Source: Streptosporangiales bacterium
GTDB taxonomy: Bacteria; Actinomycetota; Actinomycetes; Streptosporangiales; WHST01
Reading direction: 5' to 3'
Assembly (NCBI GenBank): GCA_009379825.1
Contig: WHTA01000010.1
Location: forward strand, 56,890 to 120,889
Length of the DNA: 64,000 nt
Below the pieces are notes generated by a model. It did not search any database, was not told the DNA's origin, and worked only from the letters and a program-made list of their open reading frames with translations. This document shows, in pieces, positions 53,727 through 63,522 of the stretch. The stretch's first letter is position 1, and every line of letters starts with the position of its first letter. A program made the position numbers and the translations under genes.

Positions 53727-56124
53727 GCAGTCCACGTACCAGTGGATCTCGCGGCCGGCACCGGTGCGCGAGGACGCCAGGTTCGTCACCGGCCGCGGCA
53801 CGTACGTCGCGGACATCACGCCGCCAGGCACCGTGCACGTCGGCCTGGTCACCAGCCCGCACCCGCACGCAAGGATCGTCGGCATCGACACGTCGGCCGC
53901 GCTCGCGCTCGACGGCGTGCTCGCCGTGGTCACCGGCGCGGAGCTGGCGAAGGAGACCGAGCCGCTGCGGCAGTACCTCGACCTGCCGGACGTGCACTGG
54001 CGCCCGCTCGCCGCCGACGTCACCAGGTACGCCGGTGAGTGGGTGGTAGCCGTCGTCGCCACCTCGCGGGCGCTGGCCGAGGACGCCGCCGAGCTGGTGA
54101 ACGTCGACTACGACCCGCTCCCCCTCGTGCTCGACCCGGAGGCCGCGCTGCAACCCGACTCCCCGAGCGTGCACACCGGGCACGGCACGAACGTGCTCGC
54201 CCACCGCGAGTTCTCGTGGGGCGACGTCGACGGCAACCTGGCCAGGTCCGCAGGCACCACGAAGGTACGCGCCCGCTGGCACCGCAACTCCACGGTGCCG
54301 ATCGAGACGTTCGGCGTGGTGGCGAACTGGGACGAGCACCGGCAGCTACTGGACATCTGGGCGTCGATCCAGATGCCGCAGTTCCCCGACCAGGTCGCCG
54401 GCGCGCTCGGGTTGCCTGGCAACCAGGTGCGCGTGCACTTCGACGTCGACATCGGCGGCAGCTACGGCGTGAAGCGCGGCATCAAGCACGGCGTGCTCAC
54501 CGGCTACCTCGCGCGCCGGCTGCACCGCCCGGTGAAGCTGATCGAGGACCGTGCGGAGAACATGCACGGCGGCGACTTCCACGGCCCGGACCGCATCTTC
54601 GACGTCGAGCTGTCGTACACCGCCGACGGCACGTTCACGCACATCCGTATCGACGTGATCGACGACGAGGGCGCGTATCCCGGCCGGTCGCCGCTGCAGC
54701 TGGCGAAGCCGATCGGCGCGATCGTCGGCCCGTACCGCATCCCGAGCGCCGTCTACCACGCCACGGCGGTCACCACGAACAAGACCGGGCAGGTAGCCGT
54801 ACGCGGCTTCGGGCAGGCGCCGACGAACTACGCGATCGAGTCGGCCGTGGACGCCGTCGCCCGCGAGCTCGGCATCGACAGGATCGAGCTGCGTAGGCGC
54901 AACTTCATCCAGCCGGACGAGTTCCCTTACCGCATCCCGAGCGGCACGGAGTACGACTCGGGTGACTACCCGGCAGTGGTGGACAAGGCCGTCCAGCTTG
55001 CCGACCTGGCCGCGTTGCAGGCCAGGCGCGACGAGCTGCGCGCCGAAGGCAAGCTCGCCGGCATCGGGGTGGCGACCTGCCTCGAACCCGGCGGTGGCAA
55101 CGCCATCTTCGAGAACATCATGAACCCGACGAACGACAAGACGACGTTCCCCGAAGCCTGCCGGCTGCGGGTCACCCCCGACGGCGAGGTGGTCGCCGTC
55201 GTCGCCATCTCGTCGGCCGGGCAGAGCCACGACACCATGGTGGCGACGCTCGTCGGCGAGGAGCTCGGCCGCGACCCTGCGACGGTCACCGTGCTGCGCG
55301 CCGACTCGCTGGCCGGTATGCCGTCGCAGAGCCCGGTGGGCAGCCGGATGACCATCGTGCTCGGCGTGGCGATCAGGCAGGCCGCGGACGAGCTGAAGCA
55401 GAAAGCGCTACGCATCGCCGCGCACAACATGGACGTCACCACCGACGAGCTCCGCTACGTCGACGGCGACGTGGTCGTCGCGTCCGACGAGCAGCGCCGG
55501 ATGTCGTGGGACGACGTGGTCGGTGTGGCGTACCGCAAGCAGCACCTGATGCCACCGGGCGAGCAGCCAGGCCTGGAGGTCGTGCAGGTCGCGCACACCC
55601 CGCGGTCCGGCGGGCTCACCGCGGACGACGGCACCGTGCAGCTCTACCCGTGCTACTCCTTCGAGACACACCTGGTGCTCGCAAGCATCGACCCCGACAC
55701 CGGCGTGGTCGATCTGGACAAGTACTACCTCGCACACGACTGCGGCACGGTCATCAACCCGGAGGTCGTGCGCGGCATGGTCTACGGCGGCACCGCGCAC
55801 GGCATCGGCGTCGCGCTGTACGAGCAGTTCGCGTACGACCCCACCGGCCAGCCGCTCACCCAGTCGTTCATGGACTACCTGCTGCCGAGCACCCACGAGG
55901 TCCCCACCATCGTCGACGTCGAGCACTGCACGCCTTCGCCGTTCACCACGTTCGGGCAGAAGGGGGCCGGCGAAGCCGGGTACATGGGCGCGCCAGCGGC
56001 GGTGGCGAGCGCCGTGAACGACGCGCTGGCCGCCGTCGACGTACCACCGCTGACCGAACTGCCGATCAAGCCGAGCGACGTGTGGGCGGCAGTGCACGCC
56101 GCACGCGGAAGAGGAGACACGTGA
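53719..56124 (+). CDS. Molybdenum hydroxylase large subunit (xanthine dehydrogenase/CoxL family)
   Basis: 801 aa. Aldehyde oxidase a/b hammerhead domain first (RFVTGRGTYVADI), then the Mo-binding domains: VAVRGFGQAPTNYAIES (about residue 360), AISSAGQSHDTMVATLVGEE, and the catalytic Glu in FGQKGAGEAGYMGAP (about 750). It lacks the CO-dehydrogenase signature AYRCSFR, so it is not a CO dehydrogenase. It hydroxylates an N-heterocycle or aldehyde. Coupled by GTGA overlap to the amidohydrolase. Confidence 0.92.
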   Translation: MGEQSTYQWISRPAPVREDARFVTGRGTYVADITPPGTVHVGLVTSPHPHARIVGIDTSAALALDGVLAVVTGAELAKETEPLRQYLDLPDVHWRPLAADVTRYAGEWVVAVVATSRALAEDAAELVNVDYDPLPLVLDPEAALQPDSPSVHTGHGTNVLAHREFSWGDVDGNLARSAGTTKVRARWHRNSTVPIETFGVVANWDEHRQLLDIWASIQMPQFPDQVAGALGLPGNQVRVHFDVDIGGSYGVKRGIKHGVLTGYLARRLHRPVKLIEDRAENMHGGDFHGPDRIFDVELSYTADGTFTHIRIDVIDDEGAYPGRSPLQLAKPIGAIVGPYRIPSAVYHATAVTTNKTGQVAVRGFGQAPTNYAIESAVDAVARELGIDRIELRRRNFIQPDEFPYRIPSGTEYDSGDYPAVVDKAVQLADLAALQARRDELRAEGKLAGIGVATCLEPGGGNAIFENIMNPTNDKTTFPEACRLRVTPDGEVVAVVAISSAGQSHDTMVATLVGEELGRDPATVTVLRADSLAGMPSQSPVGSRMTIVLGVAIRQAADELKQKALRIAAHNMDVTTDELRYVDGDVVVASDEQRRMSWDDVVGVAYRKQHLMPPGEQPGLEVVQVAHTPRSGGLTADDGTVQLYPCYSFETHLVLASIDPDTGVVDLDKYYLAHDCGTVINPEVVRGMVYGGTAHGIGVALYEQFAYDPTGQPLTQSFMDYLLPSTHEVPTIVDVEHCTPSPFTTFGQKGAGEAGYMGAPAAVASAVNDALAAVDVPPLTELPIKPSDVWAAVHAARGRGDT

Positions 56125-57110
56125 CCACGGAGATCGTCGACTGCCACGCTCACCTGGTGCCCGCCGGGTTCGTCGCGGACCTGGCCGCGGGCCGGCAGCG
56201 GTTCCCGAACGTCGAGGTGCGGGCGGACGGCGGCAGCCACGTCGTCTCGTTCAACGGTGGGCCACCGACGCGGCCGATCAATGCGGGCCTCACCGACGCG
56301 GAGAAGCGCAGCGGCTGGCTCTCCGCGCAGGGCGTCGACCGGCAGGTCGTCGGCGGCTGGCTGGACATCTTCGGGTACCAGCTGCCCGCCGCGGAAGGCG
56401 ACGAGTGGGCGCACGTGCTCACCACCACCATCGTCGAGCAGGCGGCCACCGACCAGCGGCTGGTGCCGCTCGGCACGGTGCCGCTGCAGGACCCGGAACG
56501 CGCCGCCGCCGCACTGCGCGAGTACCGCCGCACCGACCTGCCCGGCATCATGATCGCCACCCGCGCCGGCGACAGCGAGCTGGACGACGACGCGTACACG
56601 CCGTTGTGGGAGGCCGCCGACGAGACGGGCGCGGTGATCTTCCTGCACCCGGGCTTCGGCGCGGCGTCGAGCAGGTACGCCGACTTCGGCCTGGCGAACG
56701 GGCTCGCGCGGCTGGAAGACACCACGGTCACGCTGGCGCGGTTGCTCTACCGCGGTATCCCCGCGAAGTACCCGGCGATGAAGCTGCTCGTCGCACACGG
56801 CGGCGCGGCGCTGCCGTACGTGCTCGGCCGGTTGGTGCAGAACCACCTGCTCGACCCGGACGGCACCGCCGACCCGGTCGAGTCGTTCGCGCACCTGTAC
56901 TTCGACAGCGTGGTCTTCGACACCGCCGCGCTCGAGTTCCTGGTACGGAAGGTCGGCGCGCAGCGCGTACTGCTGGGGTCCGACTACCCGTTCCCCATCG
57001 GCGACCTGACACCGCGGAACGTCGCGGAGAACGCCGAGCTGAAGTCGGACGAGCAGGCACTGGTACTCGGCGGCACCGCGGCCGAGATGTTCCCCGGCGG
57101 CACGGCATGA
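56121..57110 (+). CDS. Amidohydrolase-2 family protein (ACMSD-like)
   Basis: 329 aa from a GTG that overlaps the large-subunit stop. Metal ligands: H-x-H in VDCHAHL (residues 9 and 11), His in VIFLHPGFG (about 176), His in LLVAHGGAALPY (about 230) and Asp in LLGSDYPFPIGD (about 294). The family decarboxylates or hydrolyses ring compounds (ACMSD, gamma-resorcylate decarboxylase). Its ATGA overlap with the FAD subunit places it inside the hydroxylase operon, so it likely acts on the hydroxylated product. Confidence 0.85.
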   Translation: MTTEIVDCHAHLVPAGFVADLAAGRQRFPNVEVRADGGSHVVSFNGGPPTRPINAGLTDAEKRSGWLSAQGVDRQVVGGWLDIFGYQLPAAEGDEWAHVLTTTIVEQAATDQRLVPLGTVPLQDPERAAAALREYRRTDLPGIMIATRAGDSELDDDAYTPLWEAADETGAVIFLHPGFGAASSRYADFGLANGLARLEDTTVTLARLLYRGIPAKYPAMKLLVAHGGAALPYVLGRLVQNHLLDPDGTADPVESFAHLYFDSVVFDTAALEFLVRKVGAQRVLLGSDYPFPIGDLTPRNVAENAELKSDEQALVLGGTAAEMFPGGTA

Positions 57111-57982
57111 AGCCGGTCGACTTCGTCCTGCACCAGCCGGACACCCTCGCCGAGGCGCTGCAGCTGCTCGCCGAGCACGGCGACGACGGCAAGGTGCTCG
57201 CCGGCGGCCAGAGCCTGGTGCCGTTGCTGAACTTCCGGCTCGCCCGGCCGGCCCACGTCGTCGACGTGGGCCGCATCGACGCGTTGCACGAGATGCGGCC
57301 CGGCGACGGCGAGGTGACCGTCGGCGCGATGGTGCGGCAGGCCGCCGCCGAGCACTCGCCGGACGTCACGAGCCAGGTGCCGCTGCTCGGCGCCGCGCTG
57401 CCGCAGATCGCGCACCCGCCGATCCGGGCGCGCGGCACCGTCGGCGGCAGCCTGGCGCACGCCGACCCGGCCGCCGAACTACCGACCGTCGCGCGGGCAC
57501 TCGACGCGACGTTCGTCGCCGCGAGCATCCGCGGCCGGCGGACGATACCGGCGGCGGAGTTCTTCCAGACGCACCTGACCACGGCGCTCGCCGCCGACGA
57601 GCTGCTGATCCGGGTGGTCTTCCCTACCGCGCCCGACACCGGCGCCGCGTACCACGAGGTCGGCCGCCGCCGCGGCGACTTCGCCCTGGTGGGCGCGGCT
57701 GCTTCGCTGACCGTCGAGGACGGCGTCGTCACCGCCGCCAGGTTCGCGCTGAGCGGGGTGGCGGACGTACCGCTGCGCTGTACGGAGGCCGAGGAGCTGG
57801 TACGCGGCCGCGCCGTCGAAGAGGCCGCCATGCGCGAGCTGCGCGAGTGGGCGCGCGACACCGTCACGCCGCCGGCCGACCTGCACGCGACGGCCGACTA
57901 CCGCGCGCACGTCGCGGGCACCCTGCTCGCCCGCGCGACCCGCGCCGCGTTCGGCCAGACGGTGGACCGGGTCGCGGCCTAG
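57107..57982 (+). CDS. Molybdenum hydroxylase FAD-binding medium subunit (CoxM type)
   Basis: 291 aa. FAD-binding motifs KVLAGGQSLVPLLNFRLARP (about 28-47) and RGTVGGSLAHADPAAELP (about 110-127), then the C-terminal CO_deh_flav_C domain (VGRRRGDFALVGAAASLTV). Passes electrons from Fe-S to the acceptor. Its 3' end overlaps the convergent propeller gene by 4 bp. The order S-L-amidohydrolase-M is unusual. Confidence 0.92.
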   Translation: MKPVDFVLHQPDTLAEALQLLAEHGDDGKVLAGGQSLVPLLNFRLARPAHVVDVGRIDALHEMRPGDGEVTVGAMVRQAAAEHSPDVTSQVPLLGAALPQIAHPPIRARGTVGGSLAHADPAAELPTVARALDATFVAASIRGRRTIPAAEFFQTHLTTALAADELLIRVVFPTAPDTGAAYHEVGRRRGDFALVGAAASLTVEDGVVTAARFALSGVADVPLRCTEAEELVRGRAVEEAAMRELREWARDTVTPPADLHATADYRAHVAGTLLARATRAAFGQTVDRVAA

Positions 57983-59286
57983 CTGTACGCCAGCACCAAC
58001 GGCTCGTCGCCGGCGCTCTCCGCCCGTACGGCGAGCAGCGTGTCGTCGGCCAGGGTGTAGCCGTAGCCCGCCTTCGGCAACCGGGTGGCCTTGCCGCGCG
58101 GCTCGATCTCGTCGCCGGCGTCGACGGCGCCGGTGCGCGCGTCGACATCGACCAGGTACGGCAGGTCGTCCTCGGGGGCGTCCGACACCAGGAACGTCAC
58201 CAGCCCGCGTTCGCCGGTACTCACCCACGGCATGCCTGCGCCACCGACATCGGCGGCCCAGCTGCGCTTGCCGTCCCTGATCCGGTACGCGGCCACCCTC
58301 GTCTGCTTGCCGCCGCGTACCGCACCTACGAGCAGCCCGTCCACGACCCGCGCCTCGACGACCGCGTTGCCGTCGGTGGAGTCGACGTCGGGAACCAGCG
58401 AGAGCGTGCCCGCCTGCTGCTTGGCAGCGATGCGCGCCTGCTGCTTGCCGTCCCCGTCGTACGTGAACACGTTGCCCTTGTCGGTCGCCACGACCAGTGG
58501 GTCGACGTTGACGATGCGACCACGCTCCGCGCCGAACCTGCGCTGCCAGTTGATCTCGCCGTCGGTCAGGCTGCGCGACTGGACTCCCCCGTCGATGGGG
58601 AACCCGTCCGGGTCGTAGCACTGCGTGATGGTGAGCAGTTCGTCGCCGTCGGAGCTGGCGCCGGCCAGGTGACAGCCGGTGGTGCGCGGGCCATGGCGCC
58701 ACTGGCGCTTGCCGGTGCGCGCGTCGAAGGCCACCAGCTCGAGCGCGTCCGTGGCGACGACCATGCCATCCACCATGGTCACGGCGAACCTCGGCCGCGG
58801 GTCGGCAGCCACCTGCTCGGTGATCCGTTTGCGCCACAGCTCCTTGCCGCTGTCGATGTCGATGGCCCGTACCTCGCTGCAGACGAACTTGGGACCGAGG
58901 CTCGTGCCGACCATCACGGCGATGACGCCTTCGGCCGGTTCAGGTACCGCCGCGCAGACCTGCTGCCGATCGACCGCAGTGCGCTGCTGCCACTGCTTCT
59001 TTCCGGTGTCCAGCCGGTACGCCGCGACGCCGCTGCTGCTCACCCGCACCAGCGAGTCACCGGTGACGTAGGTCCTGTGCGTGTCGCCTTCGTCGCTCGG
59101 CGCCGACCAGCCGTACTGCTTCGTCTGCCAACCGGGCAGCAGGAGCGTGGCGAGCAGCACGACGATGATCAGCACCACTGTCACGGTCACGAGCACAGCC
59201 ACCAGGTTCTGCCTGGACCGTGACTGCTCCGGCTCCGCCTGCTCGCCCTCGGCGGGCTCGGCGGTCTCGTCCTCGGGTGTCGTCAC
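57979..59286 (-). CDS. Membrane-anchored PQQ-like beta-propeller protein
   Basis: 435 aa from the GTG at 59286 (GGAGAG upstream). Acidic cytoplasmic N-terminus, one transmembrane helix (about 29-54, VAVLVTVTVVLIIVVLLATLLLPGW), then an extracytoplasmic propeller with repeats such as VAAYRLDTGKKQWQQ, VRAIDIDSGKELWRK and LVAFDARTGKRQWRH. Several Cys in external loops (QVCAAV, FVCSEV, TGCHLA, TQCYDP). Second such protein in the window (compare 40127). No enzymatic site visible. Confidence 0.75.
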   Translation of the reverse strand: MTTPEDETAEPAEGEQAEPEQSRSRQNLVAVLVTVTVVLIIVVLLATLLLPGWQTKQYGWSAPSDEGDTHRTYVTGDSLVRVSSSGVAAYRLDTGKKQWQQRTAVDRQQVCAAVPEPAEGVIAVMVGTSLGPKFVCSEVRAIDIDSGKELWRKRITEQVAADPRPRFAVTMVDGMVVATDALELVAFDARTGKRQWRHGPRTTGCHLAGASSDGDELLTITQCYDPDGFPIDGGVQSRSLTDGEINWQRRFGAERGRIVNVDPLVVATDKGNVFTYDGDGKQQARIAAKQQAGTLSLVPDVDSTDGNAVVEARVVDGLLVGAVRGGKQTRVAAYRIRDGKRSWAADVGGAGMPWVSTGERGLVTFLVSDAPEDDLPYLVDVDARTGAVDAGDEIEPRGKATRLPKAGYGYTLADDTLLAVRAESAGDEPLVLAYS

Positions 59287-59349
59287 GCCGTCCACTCTCC
59301 AGGTTTCGCCCCGGGGACGCGAGCAGCCACGCCTGTTACGCTCGCCGGC

Positions 59350-60459
59350 ATGCGGGTCCTCGTCGTCGGCAGTGGGATCGTGGGCGCGAGCACTGCGTAT
59401 CACCTCACCTCGGCGGGCGCAGACGTCACCGTCGTCGACGGCGCAGTCACCGGCCAGGCCACCGCCGCCGGTGCGGGCGTCGTCTTCCCGCAGCAGCTCG
59501 CGGCACAGCCGCGCGGCTGGGAACAGCTGGTCGCGCCTGCACTCGCGCATTGGCGTACGGTGCTCGACCCGTTCGGCGCGGACGCCGGCATCGCACGCAC
59601 CGGCATCGTCTACACCGACGACGGCAGCCGGGAGCTGTACGACTACGTGGCCGCCGTGGACGCCCTCGCCGGCCTACCGGAGTACGAGTCGATCACAGCG
59701 GCGAAGCTACTCGACCCCGCGGAGCTCGCCGACCTGCTCCCCGTGGTGCGCGAGGGCACCACCGGCTTCCGCTACGAAGGCGCGCGGCGGGTGGACGGCC
59801 GGCTGGTGACCGACCGGCTGCTCGACCTGGCCGTCGCCGCGGGTGCACAGCGCAGGCACGGCACCGTGCAGCTCACGGTGGACGGCCCAGGCTCGCCCGC
59901 CGCCGCGACGCTGGACGGCGAGCGGTTGTCGGTCGAGAGCGTGGTCGTCGCGGCCGGTGCCTGGTCGACCCGGCTGGTCGAGCCGCTGCGCGTACGGCTA
60001 CCGGTGCGGCCGGTGCGCGGCCAGATCCTGCACCTCGACCTGCCGCTGGCCGACACCCACGACTGGCCGATCTTCCGCCGCGTGCACAGCCACTACCTGC
60101 TCGGGTTCCCCGGCGGGCGCGTGGTCAGCGGTGCATTGCACGAACCCGACGCCGGCTTCGACTACCGCCGCACAGCCGCGGGCGTCGCCCAGCTGCTGGA
60201 CGACGCGCTCACCGCCGCCCCGGGCCTCGCCGACGGCACGCTCGCCGAGGTACGCGTCGGCTTCCGCCCGGTGAGCACCGACGGCCTGCCCGTCCTCGGC
60301 CGGCTCACCGACCACCCGCACGTGGTGGTCGCCACCGGCCTGGGCGCCGACGGCCTCTCGTTCGGCCCCTACGCCGGCTCGGTCGCCGCAGACCTCGCCC
60401 TCGCCCGCGATCCCGACCTCGACCTCGCCCCGTACGCCCCGGACCGCCTCGGTTCGTAG
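59350..60459 (+). CDS. FAD-dependent oxidoreductase, DAO family
   Basis: 369 aa. FAD loop VLVVGSGIVGASTAYHLTSAG near residue 3 and VVDGAVTGQATAAGAGVVFPQ. The C-terminal flavin segment includes VATGLGADGLSFGPYAGSVAADLAL. D-amino acid dehydrogenase/glycine oxidase-like; the substrate is probably an amino acid or secondary amine but not readable. It begins 63 bp from the divergent propeller gene. Confidence 0.85.
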   Translation: MRVLVVGSGIVGASTAYHLTSAGADVTVVDGAVTGQATAAGAGVVFPQQLAAQPRGWEQLVAPALAHWRTVLDPFGADAGIARTGIVYTDDGSRELYDYVAAVDALAGLPEYESITAAKLLDPAELADLLPVVREGTTGFRYEGARRVDGRLVTDRLLDLAVAAGAQRRHGTVQLTVDGPGSPAAATLDGERLSVESVVVAAGAWSTRLVEPLRVRLPVRPVRGQILHLDLPLADTHDWPIFRRVHSHYLLGFPGGRVVSGALHEPDAGFDYRRTAAGVAQLLDDALTAAPGLADGTLAEVRVGFRPVSTDGLPVLGRLTDHPHVVVATGLGADGLSFGPYAGSVAADLALARDPDLDLAPYAPDRLGS

Positions 60460-60471
60460 CGGATGGTGCCC

Positions 60472-61727
60472 ATGACGACGCCCGTACGGTCGCCTCTCCA
60501 TCACCGCGTCCGCCGCATGGTTGGCCGCGATCCCGAGGAGTCGCACCGTTCGGCGACCCCGCTCGAGCTGCTGTTCGACCTCACGCTGGTCGTCGCGTTC
60601 AGCCAGGCGGGCACCCAGATGCGCACCTGCTGGAGCTCGGCCACTACGCGCCCGCGATCGGTGGCTTCCCGTTCTCGGTGTTCGCCATCTGCTGGGCGTG
60701 GATCAACTACTCCTGGCTCGCGTCCGCGTTCGACAACGACGACGTGTTCTTCCGGATCGCGACGATGGTGCAGATGCTTGGCGTGCTCGTCGTCGCGCTC
60801 GGGCTGCCTCAGCTCTTCCACTCCGTCGACGAGGGCCACCACATCGACAACAGCGTCGTGGTCGCCGGTTACGTCATCATGCGACTGTCGACGATCGCGC
60901 TCTGGCTCCGCACCGCCCGCCACGACATCGAACGGCGCCGACCCGCATTGACGTACGCCACGATCATCGCCGTCGCGCAGATCGGCTGGATGGTCCAGAT
61001 CTTCGTCGACCCGCCGCTGCGGGTCACCGTCGCGGTGGTCGTCGGGCTCGCGATCGTCGAGCTGCTCGGCCCGGTCGTCGCCGAGCGCATCGACGGCGGC
61101 ACGCCGTGGCACCCGCATCACATCGCGGAACGCTATGGCCTGCTCGTCATCATCACGATCGGCGAGGTCGTGCTCGGCACCATCCTCGCGATCTCAGCCG
61201 TCGTCGAGAAGCAGGGCTGGTCGGTGGAGGCGGTCTTCGTCGCGTTCGGCGGCACCGCGCTCGCGTTCGGTCTCTGGTGGGTTTACTTCATGATGCCGTC
61301 GGGCGAAGTGCTCGCGCGCCACCGCGAACGCGGGTTCGTCTGGGGCTACGGGCACCTGCTCATCTTCGGTTCGCTCGCCGCCACCGGCGGCGGGCTGCAC
61401 GTGGCCGCGAACGTCATCGAAGGCGCCGCCCACATCGGCAGGCCCGCGGCGCTGCTCACCGTCGTCATCCCCGTCGCGATCTTCACCTTCGTCCTGTTCA
61501 CGCTGTACTCGCTGTTGCTACGTCAGTTCGACCCGTTCCACCTCCTGCTCTTCGTCGGGGCGATGAGCGCGCTCGCTGCATCGGTGATCGCGGTCACGGC
61601 CGGCGCCACCATGGGCACCGGCATCCTGATCACCGCGTGCGCACCACTCGCCGTGATCGTCGGCTACGAGACCGTGGGCCACCGCCACCAGGCGGCCGCC
61701 CTCGACCGCGCACTGACCCGTACGTAG
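60472..61727 (+). CDS. Low temperature requirement A (LtrA) family membrane protein (one frameshift)
   Basis: About 418 aa when restored. N-terminal HRSATPLELLFDLTLVVAFSQAGTQM is the LtrA signature; one G is missing near 60620 and the frame moves to AHLLELGHYAPAIGGFPFSVFAICWAWINYSW. About ten helices follow, with RYGLLVIITIGEVVLGTILA and WWVYFMMPSGEVLARH. The length of 1256 (3n-1) fits one deletion. Function unknown; named from Listeria. An ATG at 60463 is an alternative start. Confidence 0.83.
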
Positions 61728-61828
61728 CAAGGTGCGTTCGCAGCAATGACACCGCCGCTTGGGCCGGCCCACCCGCACCAGATCTTCGGGTCGCGGTCGT
61801 CATGCCACGACATCGTTGCTATCGCGGG

Positions 61829-61853
61829 GTTTCCGCCGCCCGCCGCTGGGTAT
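61829..61853 (+). promoter_or_regulatory. Sigma-B-type promoter
   Basis: GTTT (61829-61832), 15-nt spacer, GGGTAT (61848-61853): an exact match to the general-stress sigma-B consensus GTTT-N14-16-GGGTAT of Gram-positive bacteria. Predicted start about 61860, leaving a 35-nt leader before the 63-aa gene at 61895. The anti-sigma-type ATPase gene lies next door. Confidence 0.6.
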
Positions 61854-61894
61854 GCGAGCCAAGAACCGACACGGCTGGCACAAGGAACGATGCG

Positions 61895-62086
61895 ATGAAC
61901 ATCGCAGATCTAGCGACCGAGGGGCGCCTCGCTTCAGTCGACAACCAGCTCGCCCGGCTGGCCACCGACCTGCGCCAACTACGCGGCGAGTACGCCGCCG
62001 AACTGGACACCCTCCACAAGATCGATCAGCTACTCGACCAGCGGTTGATACTCAGCAGCCAACCGACCGGCCAGTACTGCGACTAG
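61895..62086 (+). CDS. 63-aa protein of unknown function
   Basis: Starts MNIADLATEGRLASVDNQ; an AAGGA lies upstream. Mostly one long amphipathic helix (LARLATDLRQLRGEYAAELDTLHKIDQLLDQRL), likely coiled coil. No family recognised. The sigma-B-like promoter just upstream suggests stress induction. Its TAG abuts the stop of the convergent ATPase gene with no gap. Confidence 0.5.
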   Translation: MNIADLATEGRLASVDNQLARLATDLRQLRGEYAAELDTLHKIDQLLDQRLILSSQPTGQYCD

Positions 62087-63064
62087 TCACTCAAGACGCG
62101 TCACAGCTTGCGGGATGTCCATGTACAGCTGCAGGACTGTGCCGACCGCATCCGTCTGCAGATGTACCAGGTCGCACAGCTGGTGGATCATCGGCAGACC
62201 ATGGCCGTGCTCATCGTCCATGCCAGGTGCGTGGCGACCGACCAGAGGATCGTCGATGCGGCCACGGTCGTGGATCTCGCAGACGACGCTGCCGCCCCGG
62301 CGCCACATCCGGAGGGTGCCAGGGCCGGGCGCATGGGTGATGGTGTTGACGACGGCCTCATGCACCGCGAGCTCTAGGTCTTCCAGCCGACGTCCGTACA
62401 GTCCAAGCTCCCGGCCGTGGTGTTTAGTGAACGTACGGCTCTTTGCCAAGTCATGGCCGTCGAAGATCACGAGTACGGCGGCGTCTCCAGGTGGGTCGGG
62501 CAACGGCCCGACGGCTGCGGCGGCCACGCTCGCGGGATCGCCGTAGCTGGTGCTTCTGCTGAGCCTCCCTGCTTCGATGAGCTCCGGGTGGGTGCGGGCC
62601 GCGTCGACGATCGTGGCCGGGCTCAGCTTGCTCGTGGCATAGGGACAGACAACGGTCACCCGCCTGTTCGAGAACGCAAGGTTGATGAGCGCCTCGTGCT
62701 GAACCGCGGCCCCATACTCGCGGGCCCGTCGACCATCCCAGATCGGCTCACCGATCATCACGACATGACGGTTCACGTGACGGTCGGCGAACGCGCCGAG
62801 AACGGCAGGCAAGAGCCGCCCAGGGTTGCCACCCGCCTCTGACATGTCTATCCAGCGCACCCACTGTGCGTCACCACCCAAACTCGCCCGGAGCAAGCTC
62901 AGGTTGGTCGATGGGAGCGCGACGAGCACAGGACGACTGGCCTGCACTGCATCCGCGACCAACTGGCCGGTACGTTCGACGAACTCAGCCGAATCGCGAT
63001 ACAACAACGCGGGATGGGCGAAACCGATATCGACGGCCGAGTACGAGTCGTGCCCGCTGTTCAT
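62087..63064 (-). CDS. MEDS-domain anti-sigma regulatory ATPase
   Basis: 325 aa; the ATG at 63064 is preferred to a GTG two codons earlier. The N-terminal MEDS-like sensory domain (residues about 12-185: HPALLYRDSAEFVERTGQLVADAVQASRPVLVALP; later VVCPYATSKLSP) is followed by a HATPase domain of the RsbW/SpoIIAB type: N-box LAVHEAVVNTITHAPGPG (about 245), EIHDRGRIDDPL and HGHGLPMIHQLCD. Such proteins bind anti-sigma antagonists or sigma factors. A link to the nearby sigma-B-type promoter is inferred. Confidence 0.82.
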   Translation of the reverse strand: MNSGHDSYSAVDIGFAHPALLYRDSAEFVERTGQLVADAVQASRPVLVALPSTNLSLLRASLGGDAQWVRWIDMSEAGGNPGRLLPAVLGAFADRHVNRHVVMIGEPIWDGRRAREYGAAVQHEALINLAFSNRRVTVVCPYATSKLSPATIVDAARTHPELIEAGRLSRSTSYGDPASVAAAAVGPLPDPPGDAAVLVIFDGHDLAKSRTFTKHHGRELGLYGRRLEDLELAVHEAVVNTITHAPGPGTLRMWRRGGSVVCEIHDRGRIDDPLVGRHAPGMDDEHGHGLPMIHQLCDLVHLQTDAVGTVLQLYMDIPQAVTRLE

Positions 63065-63145
63065 GATCACTGGTCTTTCGACAGCGGTGTCCAGTTCCAG
63101 TCGCCTACCATACCGGCTCGCACAACCGATCGCCGTGCTACCGAC

Positions 63146-63412
63146 TCAGCTACTGGCCGGATCGTTGACTGCCGCCTGCATGTCATCGGCGAGCTCTACG
63201 TTCCCCAGGAGGCCAGGTGGTCGACCGACGCACCGTGCGACCACGAAGCCGACGACGAGCCCCAGGCCCAGCGCTGCTCCAACGCTTCGCCGATACCGCC
63301 TCGGCCGTTGTCCGCGCATCGCCCGCGCTGCTTGTGCCGTACGCCACCGCGCGCCTCGCTTGCGCGCACCTGGACGGACGGTATCGATCTTCGTCTTACC
63401 CATTGCAGCCAT
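63146..63412 (-). CDS. Small single-pass membrane protein, unknown
   Basis: 88 aa from the ATG at 63412 (AAGGCAAGGA upstream; 63403 is an alternative). Very basic N-terminus (GKTKIDTVRPGARKRGARWR), one helix (about 50-68, VGAALGLGLVVGFVVARCVG), short acidic tail. Topology N-in. No recognised family. It follows the pattern of small stress-region membrane proteins. Confidence 0.45.
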   Translation of the reverse strand: MAAMGKTKIDTVRPGARKRGARWRTAQAARAMRGQRPRRYRRSVGAALGLGLVVGFVVARCVGRPPGLLGNVELADDMQAAVNDPASS

Positions 63413-63522
63413 TCCTTGCCTTCCGGCCTGATCACCTGTCAACTGGCGTCCCTCCCTCCTAACCAGCTCGCCTGTGAATATTCGCCGACCACCCCGCATA
63501 GTGCGCGCCCGGCGTTTGTGTC

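Noticed and set aside
53719..56124. Aerobic CO dehydrogenase (coxL)
   Set aside because: The AYRCSFR active-site loop of true CoxL is missing; the loop reads RGFGQAP, so only the broader xanthine dehydrogenase family is claimed.
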